A stretch of 64,000 nucleotides of DNA. It comes from FEN-1297 sp963787005 (GTDB lineage: Bacteria > Bacteroidota > Ignavibacteria > Ignavibacteriales > Ignavibacteriaceae). A program made the translations under genes and the position numbers. How positions within the stretch are numbered: the stretch's first letter is position 1; each line of letters starts with the position of its first letter. The stretch is taken from assembly GCA_963787005.1 (NCBI GenBank), contig CAWBBX010000099.1, forward strand, positions 1-64,000. The letters are read 5' to 3'. Of the stretch, positions 43,971-53,148 are shown one piece after another. Under the pieces are notes generated by a model that was not told the origin of the DNA, did not search any database, and worked only from the letters and a program-made list of their open reading frames with translations.

Positions 43971-45305
43971 ATGTCTAGGCTGTTAAAAATTATCTATTTA
44001 ATTATATGTCTTTTGTCTATAACTTCGGTACAGGCTCAGAGTGCCAGGGATACCGTGGTTAAGAATACTTATTACCCCGACGGGGTAGTTAAGACCAAAG
44101 GGCAGTACGTAGACGGTAAGCTGAACGGGCTTTATTATGAATATTATCCCGACAGTCACTTGTGGAAGGAATGGCACTTTGTAGATGGCAAGGAAAACGG
44201 CAAATCGAAATGGTACTTCGAGGACGGGCTTCTCAGTATAGAATGGAACTACGTTAACGGCTATAAGCAGGGAATATCGAAATGGTATTACGAAACGGGG
44301 GAGCTTTGGGCTGTTCAAAACTATTCTCGCGGTAAGCTGCAGGATACTACGTATACTTACTACAAATCCGGTGAGCTTGAAGGAAAGTGGAGTTACGTTA
44401 ACGATGAGCTCGAGGGAGTCTCTCAAAGTCTATTTAAATCCGGGAAGGTAGAGGTTGAGAAAAATTATTCCGGCGGGAAGAGGAACGGTCTTACCAGAGT
44501 CTTTTACCAGAACGGGATTGCCGCTCTTGAAGCGAACTATAAGAACGATAAGCTCGAGGGCGAAGTGAAAATCTTTGATGAAGCCGGCAATCTTCGCGTT
44601 AAAGACGATTACATGAACGGAGAACTTGTCCACAGGATCAAATACGATTATAAAGGCAAGCAGGAAGAGGAGGAAAAAACGGAGCGGAAATATTACGCGA
44701 ACGGCACTATGAAAGAAGAAGTTCATTATAAGAACGGACTTAAAGACGGTTTTGCACGCTATTTCGACCGGGACGGATTTCTCCAAAGAGATCAAACATT
44801 CAAACAGGATACGATAATCGGTACATCGTATATATATTACCCGGGCGGCGTCATCGAATCTGCGAAAGATTATATCAAGGGTGAAAGGCGCGGATTTACC
44901 AGGACCTATTACGAAGACGGGAATATACGCGAAGAGCTGAATTATCTGGACGGAGAGAAAAACGGGATCGATATGACCTACCATAAAAACGGTAACATCG
45001 CCTCCGTATTTTACAATAAAGCCGGAGTGATAGATGGTGATTTTAAAACTTTTTATGATGACGGCCTGCTGGAATCGGAAGCCCATTACGAATCCGGTAA
45101 GATAGTAGGGCAGAAAAAATACTATTATAAATACGGCGCTCTTATGAAGGTCGAAAATTATTGGAACGGTAAACTAGACGGGTGGGTAAGGAGCTATTAC
45201 AAAAGCGGTAAGCTCGAGAATGAAGAATATTATACACAGGGGAAACTAATTAGCAGTAAAGAATACGACGAAAACGGAACATTGACTAAAACTCTCGGAT
45301 ATTGA
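43971..45305 (+). CDS. Exported MORN-repeat protein
   Basis: A signal peptide ends near VQAQSA. The rest, about residues 30-444, consists of about 16 MORN-2 type repeats of 23-24 residues with the pattern YYxxGxxxxExxYxxGxxxG (for example YYEDGNIREELNYLDGEKNG). One break with a charged spacer (EEEEKTE) lies near residue 230. Related proteins are often labelled YwqK-family antitoxins, but there is no toxin gene nearby and this one is exported, so I would not use that name. Probable role: a periplasmic or surface binding scaffold. Confidence 0.88.
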   Translation: MSRLLKIIYLIICLLSITSVQAQSARDTVVKNTYYPDGVVKTKGQYVDGKLNGLYYEYYPDSHLWKEWHFVDGKENGKSKWYFEDGLLSIEWNYVNGYKQGISKWYYETGELWAVQNYSRGKLQDTTYTYYKSGELEGKWSYVNDELEGVSQSLFKSGKVEVEKNYSGGKRNGLTRVFYQNGIAALEANYKNDKLEGEVKIFDEAGNLRVKDDYMNGELVHRIKYDYKGKQEEEEKTERKYYANGTMKEEVHYKNGLKDGFARYFDRDGFLQRDQTFKQDTIIGTSYIYYPGGVIESAKDYIKGERRGFTRTYYEDGNIREELNYLDGEKNGIDMTYHKNGNIASVFYNKAGVIDGDFKTFYDDGLLESEAHYESGKIVGQKKYYYKYGALMKVENYWNGKLDGWVRSYYKSGKLENEEYYTQGKLISSKEYDENGTLTKTLGY

Positions 45306-45327
45306 ATTATTATTTTTGAGATATGAA

Positions 45328-46239
45328 ATGCCACTCCCTGTTGTATACAGTGAAAACTACGTAGCGCCCATGCCTGAGGGCCACAGATTCCCGATGCGGA
45401 AGTTTCAGTCCTTGTACGAGCTTCTTTTAAATGATGAAGTGATCTCGCCTGAAGATATTCGTACCGCGGAAATCATTGATGAAAATATCTTAAAAAAAGT
45501 ACACGACGAAAAATATATAGAAGATTACATCGGCGGAACTTTGGACAGACAGGCGCTCAGAAAGATAGGACTGCCCTGGTCGCCTGAAATTCTAAAAAGA
45601 ACGCTGACCGCCCTCGGCGGTTCCTTGCTTACTGCCGAACTTGCGTTACAATACGGTCTAGCGTGCAACACCGCCGGCGGAACTCACCACGCCTTTAAAA
45701 ACTACGGTTCGGGCTTCTGTATCTTTAACGATATCGCGCTTAGCGCACTTACTTTGTTAAACGATAAAAAGGTTAATAAGATTCTTATAATAGATCTCGA
45801 CGTTCATCAGGGCGACGGAACCGCACACATGCTTGCTGATGAGCCGGATATATTTACTTTCTCGATGCACGGCAGGAAAAATTTCCCGTTCAAAAAGCAG
45901 ATCAGTGATCTGGACGTTGAACTCGACGATTTCACCGAAGACGATAAATACCTGCGTATCCTAAACTCGTATCTGCCGGATGTTTTATCATCGGTCCGGC
46001 CTGATCTTGTAATTTACGATGCCGGTGTTGATCCTCATAAAGACGATCCGCTGGGAAGATTATCGCTTACTAACGAAGGGCTTTATAAAAGAGACGAGAC
46101 GGTAATCGCCGAGTGTATTAAAAGAGGCGTGCCGGTCTCTTGCGTGATAGGCGGTGGTTATTCTTCCGATCTGGATGAACTTTCTTACAGGCATTCGTTG
46201 ATGCACCGGGCCGCGGCACGGGCTTTCAAATCGTTTTGA
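45328..46239 (+). CDS. Histone deacetylase family (acetoin utilisation/AcuC-like) protein
   Basis: ATG 45328 is preferred to TTG 45316. The zinc-dependent deacetylase motifs are complete: the His pair in GGTHHAFKNYGSGFCIFND, the metal ligands in IIDLDVHQGDGTAHML, and YDAGVDPHKDDPLGRL. Bacterial members remove acetyl groups from small amines or proteins. Length (303) is normal. It lies 22 bases after the MORN gene and ahead of the agmatine genes. Acetylpolyamine amidohydrolases belong to the same fold, so a polyamine link is possible but not shown. Confidence 0.92.
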   Translation: MPLPVVYSENYVAPMPEGHRFPMRKFQSLYELLLNDEVISPEDIRTAEIIDENILKKVHDEKYIEDYIGGTLDRQALRKIGLPWSPEILKRTLTALGGSLLTAELALQYGLACNTAGGTHHAFKNYGSGFCIFNDIALSALTLLNDKKVNKILIIDLDVHQGDGTAHMLADEPDIFTFSMHGRKNFPFKKQISDLDVELDDFTEDDKYLRILNSYLPDVLSSVRPDLVIYDAGVDPHKDDPLGRLSLTNEGLYKRDETVIAECIKRGVPVSCVIGGGYSSDLDELSYRHSLMHRAAARAFKSF

Positions 46240-46370
46240 CTTTAATATTGCTATGGGATAGAAATATTAAAATCATTATTTTTATTACCGAAATTCCTGA
46301 GCCTATATAATTTGACATTCGGCCGACCAGCGTTTAGATTAGTTTTAATTCAAACAAAAAAGAATTGAAA

Positions 46371-47282
46371 ATGGGAAACACAAAATCTAAGAACGATAAG
46401 TTTTCGATTGCACTTCTTCAGCTTTCTTTCGGGAAAAACCCGGACGACAACCTAAAAAAGGCAGTATCGTGGGTTGAGAAAGCGGCAAAGAAGGGCGCGA
46501 ATGTTATCTGTCTACCCGAGCTTTTCCGGTCGCAGTATTTCTGCCAGACGGAAGACATTGCAAACTTCAAGCTGGCCGAGACAGTCCCCGGACCTTCAAC
46601 AGAGGCGGTGTCTAAAATCGCTAAAAAATACGGCGCGGCTGTAATTGTCCCTGTGTTCGAAAAAAGAGCTAAGGGGGTTTACTTCAACAGCGCGGCAGTA
46701 ATTTCCGAAGAAGGCAAAATGCTGGGGCTCTACAGGAAGATGCACATTCCCGATGATCCCGCATACTACGAAAAATTTTATTTTACTCCCGGCGATCTCG
46801 GATTTAAATCATTTAAAACTAAGTTCGGAAATGTAGGTACTCTTATCTGCTGGGATCAATGGTATCCCGAAGGAGCAAGGATAACGGCGCTTAAAGGAGC
46901 CGACGTAATTTTCTATCCCACCGCGATCGGCTGGCATCCTCACGAAAAGGAAGAACACGGTCAGGCGCAGTACGATTCGTGGCTAACCGTTCAGCGGGGA
47001 CACGCGATTGCGAACGGAGTGTACGTTGCCGCCGCGAACAGGGTCGGACACGAAAAGCATTCGCCGGATTCGCCCGGCATAGAATTCTGGGGATCGTCTT
47101 TCATCGCCGATCCGCAGGGAGTTATAATTGCCCAAGCTTCTCAGGACAAAGAAGAAATACTTTTTGCCGAAGTCGATCCGGCGAGGATAGAATACATACG
47201 GCAGAATTGGCCGTTCTTAAGAGACAGAAGGATAGATGCCTATGACGGAATCGAAAAGAGATTTCTCGGTGAAGAAGAGTGA
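46371..47282 (+). CDS. aguB: N-carbamoylputrescine amidase
   Basis: This nitrilase-fold enzyme hydrolyses N-carbamoylputrescine to putrescine, CO2 and ammonia. The catalytic triad is visible: Glu in CLPELFRSQYFC, Lys in RKMHIPDDPAYYEKFYFTPG and Cys in GTLICWDQWYPEGAR. The specific SQYFC and DPAYYEKFYFTPGD segments mark AguB among nitrilases. ATG 46371 is chosen over TTG 46365. It precedes agmatine deiminase, giving the second half of the agmatine pathway. Confidence 0.95.
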   Translation: MGNTKSKNDKFSIALLQLSFGKNPDDNLKKAVSWVEKAAKKGANVICLPELFRSQYFCQTEDIANFKLAETVPGPSTEAVSKIAKKYGAAVIVPVFEKRAKGVYFNSAAVISEEGKMLGLYRKMHIPDDPAYYEKFYFTPGDLGFKSFKTKFGNVGTLICWDQWYPEGARITALKGADVIFYPTAIGWHPHEKEEHGQAQYDSWLTVQRGHAIANGVYVAAANRVGHEKHSPDSPGIEFWGSSFIADPQGVIIAQASQDKEEILFAEVDPARIEYIRQNWPFLRDRRIDAYDGIEKRFLGEEE

Positions 47283-47317
47283 TGTAAGTCTTTAATTTTG
47301 ATAATACGGTGCAACGT

Positions 47318-47406
47318 GGAATAATGGAGAGTTGGAATAACGGAGTAGTAGCAATTTCTTAAAAATGTGCATACAAAACTCCAACATTTCATTACTTCAT
47401 TATTCC
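47318..47406. repeat. Imperfect palindrome between aguB and aguA
   Basis: GGAATAATG (47318-47326) pairs with CATTATTCC (47398-47406), and GTTGGA (47331-47336) pairs with TCCAAC (47381-47386), around a 44-base loop. There is no T run. It could be an mRNA structure or a relic of a small palindromic element. Confidence 0.5.
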
Positions 47407-47431
47407 GGATATAAGTTGAAAAAATAATTAT

Positions 47432-48508
47432 ATGGTAAAAATCAAAAAGGAAACATATCCGACCGGCTTCGAGCTTCGCATGCCCGCAGAGTGGGAAGAA
47501 CATGAAGCTACGTGGCTGGGATGGCCGCATAACAAAGAGGACTGGCCGGGCAAGTTTACGCCGATAGCGTGGGTCTTCGCCGAGATAGTAAAGCGGATAT
47601 CGGCAGGTGAGAAAGTCAGGATAATAGTAGAATCTAAGCAGCATAAGGATAAGGCGGAATTCGTGCTGAGATCGGCGGAAGCATGGAACGATAACGTTGA
47701 ATTTTTTATTGCTAAAACGGACCGCGGATGGATGCGCGATTCGGGTCCTGCTTTTGTTAAGAAAAAAGACGGTAAGGTAAAAGTAGCGGCGGTAAGCTTC
47801 AGGTTTAACGGATGGGCTAAATACGATAATTATAAAAAAGATGAAAAGCTGCCTGCGTTTATCTGCTCAAAGACAAATATAAAAAGAGTTACTGCAGAAT
47901 ATAACGGACGCATGGTTGTATTGGAAGGGGGCTCGATAGATATAAACGGTAAAGGTACTTTGATTACCACCGAAGAATGTCTGATGGACGATAAGACTCA
48001 GGTTAGGAACCCGGGATTTTCCAAAACAGACTATGAATCGGCATTTAATAAATATCTCGGTATAAAAAATGTTTTATGGCTCGGGAAGGGAATAGCGGGA
48101 GACGACACCCACGGTCATGTTGATGATTTGTGCAGATTCGTGAACTCAAAAACTCTTCTGCTGGTACGTGAAAGAAACAAACGGGACGCGAATCATAAAC
48201 CGCTGGAAGAGAATTGGGAGCGTGTAAAGGATTTCAGATTAGAGAACGGAAAGCGTCCTGAGGTGATCGAGCTTCCTATGCCTGAACCTGTTGTTTTCAA
48301 AGGTCAAAGACTTCCCGCAAGCTACGCGAATTTTTACATCTCGAACTCGGCGGTTTTAATGCCTACATTCAACGATCCGAACGACAGGAAGGTTCTCGGG
48401 ATTTTGAGTGAAATATTTATAGATAGAAAAGTCATTGGCATCCATGCGGTTGACTTGGTTTGGGGACTCGGAACTATTCACTGCCTTACACATGAACAGC
48501 CGAAATAA
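47432..48508 (+). CDS. aguA: Agmatine deiminase
   Basis: This enzyme converts agmatine to N-carbamoylputrescine and ammonia. Features of the guanidino-modifying family are present: TWLGWPHNKEDWPG, DRGWMRDSGPAF, VLEGGSIDINGKGTLITTEECL, GDDTHGHVDDLCRF and the catalytic cysteine in GLGTIHCLTHEQP at the C-terminus. At 358 residues it is full length. With aguB it gives putrescine from agmatine; arginine decarboxylase is not in the window. Confidence 0.96.
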   Translation: MVKIKKETYPTGFELRMPAEWEEHEATWLGWPHNKEDWPGKFTPIAWVFAEIVKRISAGEKVRIIVESKQHKDKAEFVLRSAEAWNDNVEFFIAKTDRGWMRDSGPAFVKKKDGKVKVAAVSFRFNGWAKYDNYKKDEKLPAFICSKTNIKRVTAEYNGRMVVLEGGSIDINGKGTLITTEECLMDDKTQVRNPGFSKTDYESAFNKYLGIKNVLWLGKGIAGDDTHGHVDDLCRFVNSKTLLLVRERNKRDANHKPLEENWERVKDFRLENGKRPEVIELPMPEPVVFKGQRLPASYANFYISNSAVLMPTFNDPNDRKVLGILSEIFIDRKVIGIHAVDLVWGLGTIHCLTHEQPK

Positions 48509-48523
48509 TCCGAAATGTTGAAG

Positions 48524-48913
48524 TCATTTTCTCTTTTTGCCCCGCATTATAGAATCGACACTCCAGATCCCCGCACCATACCCGATCATCAACAAAAATG
48601 AAAAAAAGTAAACAGCGGCAAGCTCGCCTCCGTTGTTGACAGGCCAAGTTCCGCGCGCCGCATGCACAATGAAATAAGCATACAACATCTCCAAACATAA
48701 AACTGCGGCGACATACCGGGTCCTGATTCCTGCAGCGATAAGAATGCCGCCGAAAAACTCGAGTATACCAGCTATAATTAATTTTGTGCCTGAAACTTTG
48801 TGTCCTCCCATTCCGCCGAAAAGTTTCTGGATACCGTGACTTGCGAATAAAAATGCGATAGCAACCCTGTAAATAAAATAGATGTAGTTGGAATATTTTT
48901 CCTTCATAGCCAA
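48524..48913 (-). CDS. DoxX family membrane protein
   Basis: This 129-residue protein has four helices and the DoxX marks FLFASHGIQKLFGGMGG and IAGILEFFGGILIAAGIRTR. Members occur in thiosulfate:quinone oxidoreductases and in unrelated redox settings; no other such gene is near. It converges on aguA with 15 bases between stops. Role unknown. Confidence 0.9.
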   Translation of the reverse strand: MAMKEKYSNYIYFIYRVAIAFLFASHGIQKLFGGMGGHKVSGTKLIIAGILEFFGGILIAAGIRTRYVAAVLCLEMLYAYFIVHAARGTWPVNNGGELAAVYFFSFLLMIGYGAGIWSVDSIMRGKKRK

Positions 48914-49153
48914 TTCTGTATTATGATAAATTTAAGGGACATATATTATTCAAAGATAAAGGCAATTAAACAAACATAAAATTCATTTACCAGTAGCTTT
49001 ATCACAGTTTTAAAATCGTATATATATAATCAAATAGAATTTATTCTTATCAGTAAAAGGTTTATTTATAAGGGATTTATTTGCTTTTCTGTTATTTTCC
49101 ACTAAATTTTAACGTAAAAAATTATTCTTCTAACCATTAGAGGAGGAAGATTT

Positions 49154-50299
49154 GTGATTATATCCGCTCCAAAAGAAATTCTTCCGGGAGAGAACAGGGT
49201 CGCGATAACTCCCGATGTAGCTTCCAAATTTATCAAAGCAGGATTCGAGATACATATCGAAAATAACGCCGGTCTCAGCGCGGGTTTTACCGATGAACAG
49301 TATGTCTCGGCCGGTGCAAAAGTAATAGAGAAAACGGAAGACCTTTATTCTTCGTCGGATGTTATTCTAAAAGTAAATCGTCCGGTTGAGAACGGGTCTT
49401 TAAATAAACACGAGCTCGATCTGATGAAGAAGGGAACACTTCTCATCGCTTTCATGTACCCGCTTCATTATTCGGATATTGCGAAGGAGTGCGCGGAAAA
49501 GGGGATCAACGCCATAGCGATGGATATGATACCGAGAACATCCCTAGCGCAGAAGATGGATGCTTTAAGTTCGCAGGCTAACCTAGCAGGTTACAAAAGT
49601 GTTGTTATGTCGGCTAACGAGCTCGGTAAGATATTTCCGCTGCTGATGACCGCCGCCGGTACCATTTCTCCGGCGCGAGTTGTAATCATGGGAGCGGGAG
49701 TCGCGGGACTTCAGGCGCTGGGAACCGCAAAGCGTCTCGGCGCGGTTGTAGAAGTCTCCGATATTCGTCCCGCCGTTAAGGAAGAAGTAGAAAGTCTAGG
49801 CGGCAGATTTATAGAAGTAGAGACGGACGAAACAATGCAGGACGAAGGCGGCTACGCAAAAGAAGCATCGGAAGAATTCCTGAAAAAACAAAAAGAACTG
49901 ATCTTCAAGCACATTACCGAAGCCGATATTGTTATAACTACCGCATTGGTACCTGGCAAAAAAGCCCCTGTTCTGGTTACGGAGGAGATGGTAAAGAAAA
50001 TGCGCCCGGGCAGTGTTGTGCTCGATATGGCGGTTGAATTCGGCGGCAACTGCGAGCTGAGCGAGAACGGAAAGACGGTGAAGAAACACGGCGTAACAAT
50101 AATCGGTGAGCCTAATCTGCCGAGTCTCGTTCCTTACCACGCAAGCGAAATGTATTCTAAAAATATTCTCAACTTGGTTCAGCACATAAGCAAGGAAGGA
50201 AAGGTTGAACTTAATCTTGAAGACGAAATTGTTAAGGGTTCTTTAATTACGTACAACGGCGAAGTTGTTAACCAGAGAATAAAGGATCTTCTTCAGTAA
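49154..50299 (+). CDS. pntAA: NAD(P) transhydrogenase subunit alpha part 1 (NAD-binding)
   Basis: AGGAGG at 49141 precedes the GTG start. The protein resembles PntA and alanine dehydrogenase: PKEILPGENRVAITPDV, MDMIPRTSLAQKMDALSSQANLAGYKSV (NAD site), the Rossmann loop VIMGAGVAGLQALGTAKRLG, and VLDMAVEFGGNCELS. This soluble domain I binds NAD(H). The split into three genes (alpha1, alpha2, beta) is common outside enterobacteria. It is followed by alpha2 after 66 bases. Confidence 0.95.
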   Translation: MIISAPKEILPGENRVAITPDVASKFIKAGFEIHIENNAGLSAGFTDEQYVSAGAKVIEKTEDLYSSSDVILKVNRPVENGSLNKHELDLMKKGTLLIAFMYPLHYSDIAKECAEKGINAIAMDMIPRTSLAQKMDALSSQANLAGYKSVVMSANELGKIFPLLMTAAGTISPARVVIMGAGVAGLQALGTAKRLGAVVEVSDIRPAVKEEVESLGGRFIEVETDETMQDEGGYAKEASEEFLKKQKELIFKHITEADIVITTALVPGKKAPVLVTEEMVKKMRPGSVVLDMAVEFGGNCELSENGKTVKKHGVTIIGEPNLPSLVPYHASEMYSKNILNLVQHISKEGKVELNLEDEIVKGSLITYNGEVVNQRIKDLLQ

Positions 50300-50365
50300 T
50301 CATTTTTATGTGGCCGGTTTTAAAGGTCGCAGCGATTTTAAAAGAAAAAATAAAAGGTAAATCTG

Positions 50366-50647
50366 ATGGATGTACACTTTTTAATGCTGATCTATATATT
50401 TGTGCTGGCAATTTTTGTCGGCTTCGAATTGATCACAAAAGTTCCCCCTACTCTTCATACGCCCCTCATGTCGGGTTCCAACGCGGTGTCGGGAATAACG
50501 ATTGTCGGTGCCTTACTGAGCGCGGGCATGCAGGAGTTTACGATAAGCACAATTCTTGGGGTTGTAGCCGTTATCTTCGCGATGATAAACGTTGTAGGCG
50601 GATTTATGGTTACGGACAGAATGCTCAAAATGTTCAAAAAAAAGTAG
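50366..50647 (+). CDS. pntAB: NAD(P) transhydrogenase subunit alpha part 2 (membrane)
   Basis: This 93-residue protein has three to four helices and the motif VPPTLHTPLMSGSNAVSGI, unique to the alpha membrane domain of proton-translocating transhydrogenase. The end, GGFMVTDRMLKMFKKK, is also conserved. It sits between alpha1 and beta, eight bases before the beta gene. ATG 50366 has AAAGGTAAA upstream. Confidence 0.95.
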   Translation: MDVHFLMLIYIFVLAIFVGFELITKVPPTLHTPLMSGSNAVSGITIVGALLSAGMQEFTISTILGVVAVIFAMINVVGGFMVTDRMLKMFKKK

Positions 50648-50655
50648 GGTGAAAA

Positions 50656-52038
50656 ATGGAAGTATTTATTGATATATCGTATCTGATATCCTCGATCTTT
50701 TTCATTTTGGGCATAAAGAAATTAAGCTCTCCCAAAACGGCGCGGAAAGGAAACCTCTACGCGGCTATCGGTATGCTGATCGCAATAGTTATTACTTTGC
50801 TCGATCAGCATGTACTGACTTACGAATGGATTATAATCGGGCTTGTGGTTGGCTCCGGTATCGGAGCGCTTATGGCTACCAAGGTGAAGATGACGGGCAT
50901 GCCTCAGATGGTAGGTTTGCTTAATGGCTTCGGCGGCGGAGCTTCAACTCTCGTAGCTCTCTCCGAATATTATAAGATAACTCCCAACATCCCTGTCAAT
51001 ACGGGGGTAGCTATCGTTCTTAGTCTCCTCATCGGCGGGGTTACTTTTACTGGGTCGATGATTGCCTTCGGAAAACTGCAGGGACTCGTAACCGGCAAAG
51101 TAGTGAAATATCCGGGACAGCATCCGCTGAATCTGCTAATGATTTTATTCGTTGTGGGCGCGGGAATATTCGTGGTTGTAAATCCGCAGGAAATCGGGTG
51201 GACTTTAGCCATCATGGGAATCTCTCTGGTGCTCGGAGTTCTTCTGGTTCTGCCGATCGGCGGAGCCGATATGCCGGTCGCTATTTCTCTGCTTAACTCT
51301 TATTCCGGTCTGGCTGGATCAACAACCGGTTTCGTTCTCGGCAACAGCGAGCTTATTATTGCGGGCGCGCTCGTAGGAGCATCCGGAATTATATTAACGA
51401 ATATAATGTGCAAAGCAATGAACCGTTCTCTTATGAACGTTCTTCTCGGTGGATGGGGCTCGGCAGGCGGCGACAGTACGGCCGCGAGCGGTGAGGCGCC
51501 TAAAGGCGATGTAAAGTCCGTCGACGCCGAAGAGGCCGCAATGATCTTCGATTCGGCGAGCAGCGTTATTATTGTTCCGGGATACGGAATGGCCGTAGCA
51601 CAGGCACAGCACGCTGTTAGGGATCTGATGATTGCCCTTGAGAAGAAGGGAATCAAGGTCCGGTACGCTATTCATCCGGTTGCGGGACGAATGCCCGGAC
51701 ACATGAACGTTCTTCTCGCGGAAGCGAACGTAGAGTACGACAAGCTTTACGCGCTCGAAGATATCAACGATGATTTCAGCAATACGGATATAGCCCTTAT
51801 TATCGGAGCAAACGACGTTGTTAATCCCGCCGCGCGGCACGATAAGAGCAGTCCCATCTTCGGCATGCCTATCCTGAACGTTGATTACGCAAAGACGGTG
51901 ATTATAAACAAGCGCTCTCTAAATGTAGGCTACGCCGGAATTGACAACGAGCTGTTCTTCGCCCCGAACACTTTAATGTATTTCGGCGACGCGAAGGACG
52001 CGATATCGAAATTAACCAGCGAGATAAAAAACTTATAA
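50656..52038 (+). CDS. pntB: NAD(P) transhydrogenase subunit beta
   Basis: The membrane part (residues 1-270) holds about nine helices with TGMPQMVGLLNGFGGGAS, SGLAGSTTGFVLGN and other conserved sites of domain II. Domain III at the C-terminus binds NADP(H) with IVPGYGMAVAQAQHAVRDL, IHPVAGRMPGHMNVLLAEA and LIIGANDVVNPAA. It transfers hydride from NADH to NADP+ driven by proton flow, supplying NADPH. At 460 residues it is full length. A terminator follows. Confidence 0.97.
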   Translation: MEVFIDISYLISSIFFILGIKKLSSPKTARKGNLYAAIGMLIAIVITLLDQHVLTYEWIIIGLVVGSGIGALMATKVKMTGMPQMVGLLNGFGGGASTLVALSEYYKITPNIPVNTGVAIVLSLLIGGVTFTGSMIAFGKLQGLVTGKVVKYPGQHPLNLLMILFVVGAGIFVVVNPQEIGWTLAIMGISLVLGVLLVLPIGGADMPVAISLLNSYSGLAGSTTGFVLGNSELIIAGALVGASGIILTNIMCKAMNRSLMNVLLGGWGSAGGDSTAASGEAPKGDVKSVDAEEAAMIFDSASSVIIVPGYGMAVAQAQHAVRDLMIALEKKGIKVRYAIHPVAGRMPGHMNVLLAEANVEYDKLYALEDINDDFSNTDIALIIGANDVVNPAARHDKSSPIFGMPILNVDYAKTVIINKRSLNVGYAGIDNELFFAPNTLMYFGDAKDAISKLTSEIKNL

Positions 52039-52060
52039 AGAATAAAAAAATATCTTGATG

Positions 52061-52091
52061 AAAAGCCCCTCATTATTGAGGGGCTTTATTT
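52061..52091 (+). terminator. Rho-independent terminator after pntB
   Basis: AAAGCCCCTCA (52062-52072) pairs with TGAGGGGCTTT (52077-52087) around a four-base loop, followed by ATTTAT. Confidence 0.9.
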
Positions 52092-52179
52092 ATGAAAAAA
52101 CGCGGAAATTTTTTTACTACGGTGATAAATTAATAATAATGAGTTATATTTTGCTCGGCTTTTATTATCTCTCTAACTT

Positions 52180-52887
52180 ATGAAAATACTTTTAGTTGTC
52201 ATCGGCGTTCTAACGGGGGCGGCAGTGCTGCTTCCGCAAAATAAGAAAGCGGCCGACAATTATAGAATAAAGATCGATAACTCTCTGGTTACGGCGTTCG
52301 ATTTGAACGGGAAGCCTGTATACAATAAGAAATTTAATTTCCCGCAGAGCTTTTCATCGGATCTTGACGGCGACGGTATTAATGAGGTGCTTGTAGAGGA
52401 TACTTATAGGAAGGGAATAAACACATATTATATTTTATATATCTTCAATACAATCGATACTTTCTCACTTGCCGATTCGGTGGTATCCGGTCTTCGTGCA
52501 CCGTATGTTACCGGTTCGGAGGATGCGGGCGGTACTATAATTGTAACCGGGAACCCGAAATTTGACTCGTTTAACAAAGATACTTCGGATATATTTGTTC
52601 CGGTAAATTGCTGGATGTTCGAAAACGGCGAATTGTTCAACGTAAACGACGAGGTTTATAATCTTTTTATCAGGGAGAGTGAGGGTATAATGGATTTTAT
52701 CGACTCTTACCCGGAATCGGACGCTAAAAACTGCAGTTCCTCTAAAATACTCGAAGCGGCTATCGCAAGCGGTTATGTAAATTACCTTAATGCCGGAGAG
52801 AAAATATTAGCGGAGCAGTTCATTAAGAAGTATTATAAATGCCCCGATTTAAACGAGTTTAAAAAGAAAATAAAAGCACTTTTATAA
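52180..52887 (+). CDS. Exported protein of unknown function with one Ca-binding-like repeat
   Basis: A weak signal peptide (KILLVVIGVLTGAAVLLPQ) is followed by a beta-rich region with a single DLDGDGINEVLV motif, the DxDxDG loop of FG-GAP/VCBS-type calcium sites. The C-terminal 60 residues are helical (SKILEAAIASGYVNYLNAGE). I do not recognise a family. It starts a tight run of five genes (spacers of 9, 12, 1 and minus 4 bases) that includes the T9SS plug protein. Confidence 0.7.
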   Translation: MKILLVVIGVLTGAAVLLPQNKKAADNYRIKIDNSLVTAFDLNGKPVYNKKFNFPQSFSSDLDGDGINEVLVEDTYRKGINTYYILYIFNTIDTFSLADSVVSGLRAPYVTGSEDAGGTIIVTGNPKFDSFNKDTSDIFVPVNCWMFENGELFNVNDEVYNLFIRESEGIMDFIDSYPESDAKNCSSSKILEAAIASGYVNYLNAGEKILAEQFIKKYYKCPDLNEFKKKIKALL

Positions 52888-52896
52888 AGGAATAAC

Positions 52897-53136
52897 ATGA
52901 AAATAAACTGGAAGGAGTTCGTAGGCAAAACTCTCAACGTAACAATGCACGAGAATTACGGTATCAATATGGATACCAAGTCCACGACTCCCGTTTATGA
53001 AATTGTTTTCAAAACGGGAAGGCTTACGGAGGCTTTCGACGACGGGCTTTTGCTGGAAGCGGAAAGGGAGAATGTAAAAGTGATGATTTATATACCGTAC
53101 GCTTCCGTAAAGTGCGTTGAAATTTTCGATTTCTAA
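52897..53136 (+). CDS. Small beta-rich protein of unknown function, possibly LSm-like
   Basis: This 79-residue cytoplasmic protein has predicted strands LNVTMHEN, YEIVFKTGRL, GLLLEAE, KVMIYIPYASV and KCVEIFDF. The pattern TGRLTEAFDDGLLLEAE, then IYIPYASVKCVEI, resembles the Sm1/Sm2 layout of LSm/Hfq folds, but I see no diagnostic residue, so this is a guess. It is nine bases after the previous gene and 12 before the T9SS plug gene. Confidence 0.55.
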   Translation: MKINWKEFVGKTLNVTMHENYGINMDTKSTTPVYEIVFKTGRLTEAFDDGLLLEAERENVKVMIYIPYASVKCVEIFDF

Positions 53137-53148
53137 AAGGGGGTTGTT

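Noticed and set aside
44430..45086. 218-codon minus-strand frame
   Set aside because: It is antisense to the MORN-repeat gene and reflects the repeated codons.
43971..45305. Toxin-antitoxin module based on YwqK-like repeats
   Set aside because: The protein is exported and has no toxin-like neighbour; the label comes only from the repeat family.
50308..50652. 114-codon frame overlapping pntAB in another phase
   Set aside because: The other frame encodes the well-conserved transhydrogenase membrane subunit.
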